DNA of 12,093 nucleotides, taken from contig CANHJA010000050.1 in assembly GCA_947460795.1 (NCBI GenBank), positions 1 to 12,093 on the forward strand, given 5' to 3'. Source of the DNA: Bacteroidota bacterium. GTDB taxonomy: Bacteria; Bacteroidota; Bacteroidia; Chitinophagales; Chitinophagaceae. Each line of letters opens with the position of its first letter. Within the stretch, counting starts at the first letter, position 1. Under the pieces are notes generated by a model, which made no database searches, was not told where the DNA came from, and was given only the letters and a program-made list of their open reading frames with translations. The position numbers and the translations under genes were made by a program. Shown here one piece after another: positions 8,078-12,093 of the stretch.

Positions 8078-9301
8078 TTATTTCAAATAGCCTTCCTCTT
8101 TTAAAAAGACCAATATTCTATCAGAAACGTTTGTATTTTCTTGAATATAACTTGCCATTTTATGTTTAATTTCATTGATGTAGTGAGGACTTAGAACAAT
8201 TTTTGTCATCAAATCCGGTACTTGATTTTTTGATAAAATACTAAAAACACATCCCAAATCAATCAACCTTTTCGCTTCGTTAAATTTTTGATAATTGGGC
8301 CCGATTAGAATTGGATGTTCAAATACTGCTGGTTCTAAAATATTATGAATGCCTTTCCCAAAACCGCCTCCAATATATGTTAAATTCGAGAACCGATACA
8401 ATTTTGATAGTAAGCCCATGGTGTCTAATATTAAAATATTACTTTCTGCAGGAAATGATGAATCTGTATAAAATTGAAATGAGCTTTTTATCCAATTCGT
8501 TTTAAAGGAGTTCATTTCGTGTGGGGCTAAAATTATTTTCCAATCTGCAGGGAGGTTTTCAATGATTGAATGAATGATTTCGATATCCTCATTCCAACAA
8601 CTGCCTGCAATAAAAACTTTATTCTGCTGTATGAATTTTTCTATTTTTTCATCTGTAAATGATGCTTTTTTATTTTCTAAAACTCGATCAAAACGAGTGT
8701 CTCCAGATACTGATTTTGAATCAATTTTAATTGTATTTAATAATTCAAAACTATTTAAATCTTGTAAAAATAGATGTGTGAATTTTTTCAAGATAGAAGA
8801 AAAAAAGGCCCCAAAAAATGGTTTAAAAAACAACTGATTTTCTCTAAAAATACCTGATATTAAAAACGTTGGAATACCTTTCTTTTTCAATTCATTTAAT
8901 AAATGAAACCAGAATTCATATTTAACCACAAACACTAAACTAGGATTCACTTTTTCAATGAAATAGCGCATGTTTTTTTGAGTATCTTTCGGCAAATACA
9001 AAATCCATTCTGCAGGATATTTTGCACGAACAAATTGATATCCAGAAGGAGAATAAAAAGTGATTAAATATTTATGAAAAGGGTATTGAACTCTTAACTT
9101 ATTTAACAACGGATACCCTTGCTCAAACTCGCCCACAGAAGCACAATGAAACCAAATTACATCCTGATGCTGTTCGTTTTTAAGCTTCTGTAAAGTTTGC
9201 TTTTGACCGATTAAAATGGCTTTAGCTTTTGCATCAAATATTGAAACAAATTGCACTAATAAATAGTAAAATGAGATTCCTATGTTATAAATAACTAGCA
9301 A
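8078..9301 (-). CDS. waaA: 3-deoxy-D-manno-octulosonic acid (Kdo) transferase
   Basis: Transfers Kdo from CMP-Kdo to the lipid A precursor on the inner face of the cytoplasmic membrane, the first step of LPS core synthesis. The 407 residues match the family's usual length and GT-B two-domain plan. The N-terminal hydrophobic segment (YNIGISFYYLLVQFVSIF, 5-22) is the membrane anchor. HCASVGEFEQ at 52-61 holds the conserved acceptor-side motif with Glu58 as the expected catalytic base; SGDTRFDRV (199-207) is the family motif at the end of the N-domain; IGGGFGKGIHNILEPA (310-325) and GPNYQKFNEA (334-343) form the CMP-Kdo site in the C-domain. The start is TTG at 9301-9299: there is no ATG in the frame between the upstream stop and this point, and MLVIYNIG is a normal family start. 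It begins two bases after the stop of the barrel gene, so the two are almost certainly one transcript. A weak AGGT/ACCT hairpin followed by T's (8053-8077) may end it. Confidence 0.95.
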   Translation of the reverse strand: MLVIYNIGISFYYLLVQFVSIFDAKAKAILIGQKQTLQKLKNEQHQDVIWFHCASVGEFEQGYPLLNKLRVQYPFHKYLITFYSPSGYQFVRAKYPAEWILYLPKDTQKNMRYFIEKVNPSLVFVVKYEFWFHLLNELKKKGIPTFLISGIFRENQLFFKPFFGAFFSSILKKFTHLFLQDLNSFELLNTIKIDSKSVSGDTRFDRVLENKKASFTDEKIEKFIQQNKVFIAGSCWNEDIEIIHSIIENLPADWKIILAPHEMNSFKTNWIKSSFQFYTDSSFPAESNILILDTMGLLSKLYRFSNLTYIGGGFGKGIHNILEPAVFEHPILIGPNYQKFNEAKRLIDLGCVFSILSKNQVPDLMTKIVLSPHYINEIKHKMASYIQENTNVSDRILVFLKEEGYLK

Positions 9302-9303
9302 AA

Positions 9304-10095
9304 TTAGTAATACGTTTCTTCCGCATTTTTTTTATAAATAGGCAATACCCATCCAAATTTAAAACCCAACATAATATCGCTTCGATTACCCGCATCGGAA
9401 CGGTTCAAATCATACAAATAATCTCTCCTACCTTGGGTAAATCCATAAACTGCATTTAATCCGGCGTAAAAATTTATTAATTTATTTTTAGCAAGATATT
9501 GATAGCCAATAAAATCTTCTATAAAAAGTCCATTCGTCAATCTGTCATACCCTTTTTTATAATCCCCTCTTAACTGTGGGAACGAATTGTCTTTGTCAAA
9601 TAAATTAATTTTGTATTGCATGAAACCAAAGGAAGCTAACATCATTGGGCCCGAGTTTTTATTTAATTGCCAAAAAGGAAATATTTTACCTACTTGAAAA
9701 CTTGCCATATACCCTCTTTGAAATGTACCTACATTGTATAATTGTCCGCTTTGAGTAATTATAGCTCCTTGTGTTGTTTTTAAATTAATTAATAAACTAT
9801 CGTCGCGCATTTTACTGCCGGTAATGAATTCAAATTTGCCCCCAAAAAGCCAATTGTTTTCAGATTTATGTTTAATTCCTACTCCTATTCTGTAACTTGT
9901 CCCAAATCGTTTTGCTAAATCGGCTTGAGGAAAATCAATTGAAGAAATAAAATCAATATTCCAAACTTTATCTGCTACTATTTTGGGACTTTCGGTTTCT
10001 GATTTCCCGGCCACTTGCGCAATTACAGAAGAGCATACAAACAAGGCAAACCATTGTAATATTAAAATTCTAGAAGCTAATTTTATTCTATTCAT
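9304..10095 (-). CDS. Outer-membrane beta-barrel protein of unknown function, upstream of waaA
   Basis: A 263-residue exported protein. Signal peptide at 1-26 (RILILQWFALFVCSSVIA, cut before QV). The rest alternates short amphipathic strands and turns, rich in Gly and aromatic residues (FGTSYRIGVGIKHK, WLFGGKFEFITG, YMASFQVGKIFPFW, MLASFGFMQYKINLF, INFYAGLNAVYGF, IMLGFKFGWVLPIY), as in an 8- to 10-stranded outer-membrane barrel; strand number is an inference. A loop segment FPQLRGDYKKGYDRLTNG (about 174-191) and QGRRDYLYDLNRSD look family-specific. The mature C-terminus ends in YIKK-type charged residues and YY rather than a typical barrel-final Phe. It is the first gene of the pair with waaA, two bases apart. 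Linkage to Kdo transfer suggests a part in LPS assembly or outer-membrane maintenance, but nothing in the sequence shows an activity. Confidence 0.75.
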   Translation of the reverse strand: MNRIKLASRILILQWFALFVCSSVIAQVAGKSETESPKIVADKVWNIDFISSIDFPQADLAKRFGTSYRIGVGIKHKSENNWLFGGKFEFITGSKMRDDSLLINLKTTQGAIITQSGQLYNVGTFQRGYMASFQVGKIFPFWQLNKNSGPMMLASFGFMQYKINLFDKDNSFPQLRGDYKKGYDRLTNGLFIEDFIGYQYLAKNKLINFYAGLNAVYGFTQGRRDYLYDLNRSDAGNRSDIMLGFKFGWVLPIYKKNAEETYY

Positions 10096-10120
10096 AAAAA
10101 GTAAAATTGCATTTAAATTT

Positions 10121-10128
10121 CTAAAATA
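10121..10128 (-). promoter_or_regulatory. Possible -7 box for the barrel-waaA operon
   Basis: On the minus strand this reads TATTTTAG, one mismatch from TAnnTTTG, 25 bases before the ATG at 10095. No matching -33 TTG is evident. Confidence 0.3.
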
Positions 10129-10153
10129 ACAATTATTAATAGATAGTTTATTC

Positions 10154-10161
10154 TATTTTTG
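10154..10161 (+). promoter_or_regulatory. -7 box of the aminotransferase-dehydrogenase operon
   Basis: TATTTTTG is an exact match to the Bacteroidota -7 consensus TAnnTTTG and is followed by GC. Transcription would start near 10168, giving a leader of about 14 bases to the TTG start. The -33 element about 19 bases upstream is poor (ATTATT). Confidence 0.5.
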
Positions 10162-10181
10162 CGCTCAAATAAAATTCTATA

Positions 10182-11318
10182 TTGGAAAACATTCAAATGG
10201 TTGACCTTAAAAGTCAATATCAAAAAATAAAAAAAGAAGTAGACGCAGCAATGCAAGAAGTAATAGATACTACTGCTTTTATTAATGGACCACAAGTTGG
10301 ATTATTTGCTAAAGAATTAGAATCCTATTTAGATGTGAAACATGTAATTCCATGTGCTAATGGAACCGATGCTTTGCAAATAGCAATGATGGCGTTGAAT
10401 TTGCAACCTGGAGATGAGGTTATTACTCCATCCCATACTTATTTTGCAACCGTAGAAGTTGTTGCTTTACTAAAATTAACGCCTGTATTTTGTGAAGTAA
10501 GCCAAGATAATTTCACTATGAATGTTGATGAAATTGAGAAATTAATTACACCGAAAACAAAAGCCATTGTACCTGTTCACTTATATGGACAAAGCGCCGA
10601 TATGGAACCTATTTTAGCAATTGCAAAAAAACATAATTTATTTGTGATTGAAGACAACGCACAAGCTATTGGAGGTTATTATACATTTTCTGACGGCACA
10701 AAAAAAGCCAATGGAACTATGGGAACAATGGGAACCACTTCTTTTTTCCCATCAAAAAATCTAGGATGCTATGGTGATGGTGGCGCCGTTTATACCAATG
10801 ATACCGAATTAGCTGAAAAAATAAAAATGGTTGCCAACCATGGACAACGTAAAAAGTATATACATGAAATTGTAGGTTGCAACTCAAGATTAGATACGTT
10901 GCAAGCGGCTGTTTTAAGAGCCAAACTCCCTCATTTAGATACTTATTGTGATGCACGTAGAAAAGCAGCTAAAAAATACGATGAAGGATTTGCAAATCAC
11001 CCAAACATTAAAACTCCTAAAATAGAGAAATATTCTCACCATGTTTATCATCAATACACGGTTACGTTGGAAGGAGTTAACAGAGATGTTGTTCAACAAA
11101 AATTATCTGAAGTAGGAATCCCATCAATGATTTATTATCCGATACCTGCTCATAAACAAAAAATGTTTGAGCAATTAGGAATGAGAAACGGCGAATTAAA
11201 AATTACAGATTGGCTTAAAGACCACGTAATTTCTTTACCGATTCATACTGAAATGGATGATCAAACACAAGAATATATTATATCTAATTTTATCAAAATA
11301 GTAAATTCATTAGCATGA
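10182..11318 (+). CDS. DegT/DnrJ/EryC1 sugar aminotransferase, WbpE-like
   Basis: A PLP-dependent aminotransferase that aminates a keto nucleotide sugar. The 378 residues are a full-length family member. CANGTDALQIAM (58-69) is the phosphate-binding loop, VIEDNAQAIGG (155-165) carries Asp158 for the pyridine nitrogen and Gln161, and SFFPSKNLGCYGDGGA (187-202) holds the Schiff-base Lys192; HGQRKKY (220-226), NSRLDTLQAA (234-243) and YYPIPAHKQ (318-326) complete the site. By these motifs it is closest, from memory, to WbpE/WlbC, which form UDP-2-acetamido-3-amino-glucuronate for O-antigen; the substrate is not proven and WecE- or ViOA-like roles remain possible. The start is TTG at 10182, giving MENIQMVDL; ATG at 10197 (MVDLKSQY) is the alternative. 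Related proteins usually have a few residues before the MVDL-type segment, favouring TTG. Its stop overlaps the start of the dehydrogenase gene, so the two are translated from one message. It diverges from the barrel-waaA pair across an 86-base gap. Confidence 0.92.
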   Translation: MENIQMVDLKSQYQKIKKEVDAAMQEVIDTTAFINGPQVGLFAKELESYLDVKHVIPCANGTDALQIAMMALNLQPGDEVITPSHTYFATVEVVALLKLTPVFCEVSQDNFTMNVDEIEKLITPKTKAIVPVHLYGQSADMEPILAIAKKHNLFVIEDNAQAIGGYYTFSDGTKKANGTMGTMGTTSFFPSKNLGCYGDGGAVYTNDTELAEKIKMVANHGQRKKYIHEIVGCNSRLDTLQAAVLRAKLPHLDTYCDARRKAAKKYDEGFANHPNIKTPKIEKYSHHVYHQYTVTLEGVNRDVVQQKLSEVGIPSMIYYPIPAHKQKMFEQLGMRNGELKITDWLKDHVISLPIHTEMDDQTQEYIISNFIKIVNSLA

Positions 11319-12093
11319 TGAAAATAGCAGTGATTGGAACAGGCTATGTTGGCCTAGTATCAGGGACATGTTTTGCCGAATCGGGCAATCAAGTTATTTG
11401 TGTTGATATTGATGCTAAAAAAGTCGAGCGTCTTTCAAATGGAGAAATAGTTATTTTTGAACCTGGTTTAGAAATTTTATTTCAACGAAATTTAAAACAA
11501 AAAAGGCTCACTTTTACAACGAATTTACAAGAAGCCGTAGAAGCCTCAGATTTGATTTTTTTAGCATTGCCTACACCTCCAGGTGAAGATGGTGCTGCAG
11601 ACTTGCGTTATGTTTTAAGTGTTGCGAATGATATTGGGAAAATATTGTCTACCCACAAAAACTACAAAGTAATTATCAATAAAAGCACGGTGCCTGTTGG
11701 TACTGCCGAAAAGGTTCGAGCTAAAATAAATGAAAATTATAATGGAGAATTTGATGTAGTGAGCAACCCGGAATTTTTAAGAGAAGGAGTTGCCGTGGAT
11801 GATTTCATGAAACCAGACAGAGTAGTTATAGGGACACAATCTGAAAGAGCTAAAAAAATGATGCATCAATTATATGCACCATTTGTTCGCCAAGGCAATC
11901 CTATATATTTTATGGATGAAAGAAGTGCTGAACTAACTAAGTACGCTGCCAATTCATATTTAGCAATGCGCATCACATTTATGAATGAACTGGCTAATCT
12001 TTGTGAAAAAGTTGGCGCTGATGTAGAAACCATTCGTATAGGAATTGGAAGTGATGACAGAATTGGCAAACGTTTTTTATTTCCAGGAATTGG
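11318..12093 (+). CDS. ugd: UDP-glucose 6-dehydrogenase (C-terminus beyond window)
   Basis: Oxidises UDP-glucose to UDP-glucuronate with two NAD+, feeding capsule, exopolysaccharide or O-antigen synthesis. The visible 258 residues contain the NAD-binding Rossmann fold: GTGYVG (7-12), Asp30 at the end of strand 2 (VICVDID), LPTPP (84-88), and STVPVGT (123-129). NPEFLREG (150-157) and the helix KYAANSYLAMRITFMNE (208-224), with Lys208 and Asn212, line the substrate site. The window ends at FPGIG, just before the expected GGSCFPKD segment with the catalytic cysteine, so that residue cannot be checked. The Rossmann start reads GTGYVGLVSG, as in the Ugd branch, rather than the GLGYVGLP of WbpA-type UDP-HexNAc dehydrogenases. 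The start is ATG at 11318, sharing one base with the aminotransferase stop; a second ATG at 11315 would give an extra Met and a 4-base ATGA overlap. Either way the genes are translationally coupled. Confidence 0.93.
   Translation, partial: MKIAVIGTGYVGLVSGTCFAESGNQVICVDIDAKKVERLSNGEIVIFEPGLEILFQRNLKQKRLTFTTNLQEAVEASDLIFLALPTPPGEDGAADLRYVLSVANDIGKILSTHKNYKVIINKSTVPVGTAEKVRAKINENYNGEFDVVSNPEFLREGVAVDDFMKPDRVVIGTQSERAKKMMHQLYAPFVRQGNPIYFMDERSAELTKYAANSYLAMRITFMNELANLCEKVGADVETIRIGIGSDDRIGKRFLFPGI

Noticed and set aside
8311..8837. Plus-strand open frames inside waaA
   Set aside because: Antisense to the conserved GGG...HNILEPA and GDTRFDR regions of a clearly real gene.
10713..10739. Near-perfect 9-base tandem repeat (GGAAC-ATG units) giving GTMGTMGTT
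   Set aside because: The loop before the SFFPSK motif has about this length and Gly/Thr content in related aminotransferases, so it need not be a recent duplication.
10717..10956. Minus-strand open frame inside the aminotransferase gene
   Set aside because: Antisense to the PLP-lysine region; no supporting feature.
11866..12069. Minus-strand open frame at the right end
   Set aside because: Antisense to the conserved substrate-binding helix of the UDP-glucose dehydrogenase.

Overview
The window is AT-rich and comes from a member of the Bacteroidota, probably a free-living or environmental lineage. Four things point there: a C-terminal sorting domain of the type IX secretion system (T9SS, type B / gliding-motility-associated C-terminal domain), a PorE-like TPR + PD40 propeller + OmpA-like protein, promoter-like TATTTTTG (-7) boxes instead of sigma70 boxes, and a lack of clear Shine-Dalgarno sequences. 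I cannot name the genus. I see no tRNA, rRNA, CRISPR array, insertion sequence, integrase or other sign of a mobile element; this looks like ordinary chromosome.

Layout. (1) 1-2030, minus strand: a large cobalamin-binding-type radical SAM protein of unknown substrate, starting at TTG and cut at its C-terminus by the window edge. (2) 2031-2472: an AT-rich divergent intergenic region. (3) 2473-3711, plus: secreted M28 zinc aminopeptidase with a C-terminal PDZ domain, followed by a small hairpin. (4) 3878-5866, plus: exported PorE-like protein (TPR, five PD40 blades, regulatory beta-sandwich, degenerate OmpA-like end). (5) A bidirectional terminator at about 5903-5939 separates it from the convergent gene 5959-7995, minus: a T9SS type B secreted protein with a six-repeat beta-propeller. 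(6) 8078-9301 and 9304-10095, minus, two bases apart: the Kdo transferase WaaA and, upstream of it, an outer-membrane beta-barrel protein. (7) Divergent from these, 10182-11318 and 11318-12093, plus, overlapping: a WbpE-like sugar aminotransferase and a UDP-glucose 6-dehydrogenase, the latter cut by the window edge.

How they work together. The right third is an envelope-polysaccharide neighbourhood: WaaA attaches Kdo to lipid A, while the aminotransferase and dehydrogenase make activated amino- or uronic-acid sugars for LPS/O-antigen or capsule. The barrel protein co-transcribed with waaA probably also belongs to the outer membrane. The middle holds exported proteins: the PorE-like protein is related to a structural T9SS component, and the convergent gene encodes a T9SS cargo, though convergent orientation alone does not prove a functional link. 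No wholly new system is evident. The best leads are the orphan radical SAM enzyme, the PorE-like protein that has lost both its lipobox and the peptidoglycan-binding residues of its OmpA domain, and the uncharacterised barrel protein tied to waaA.
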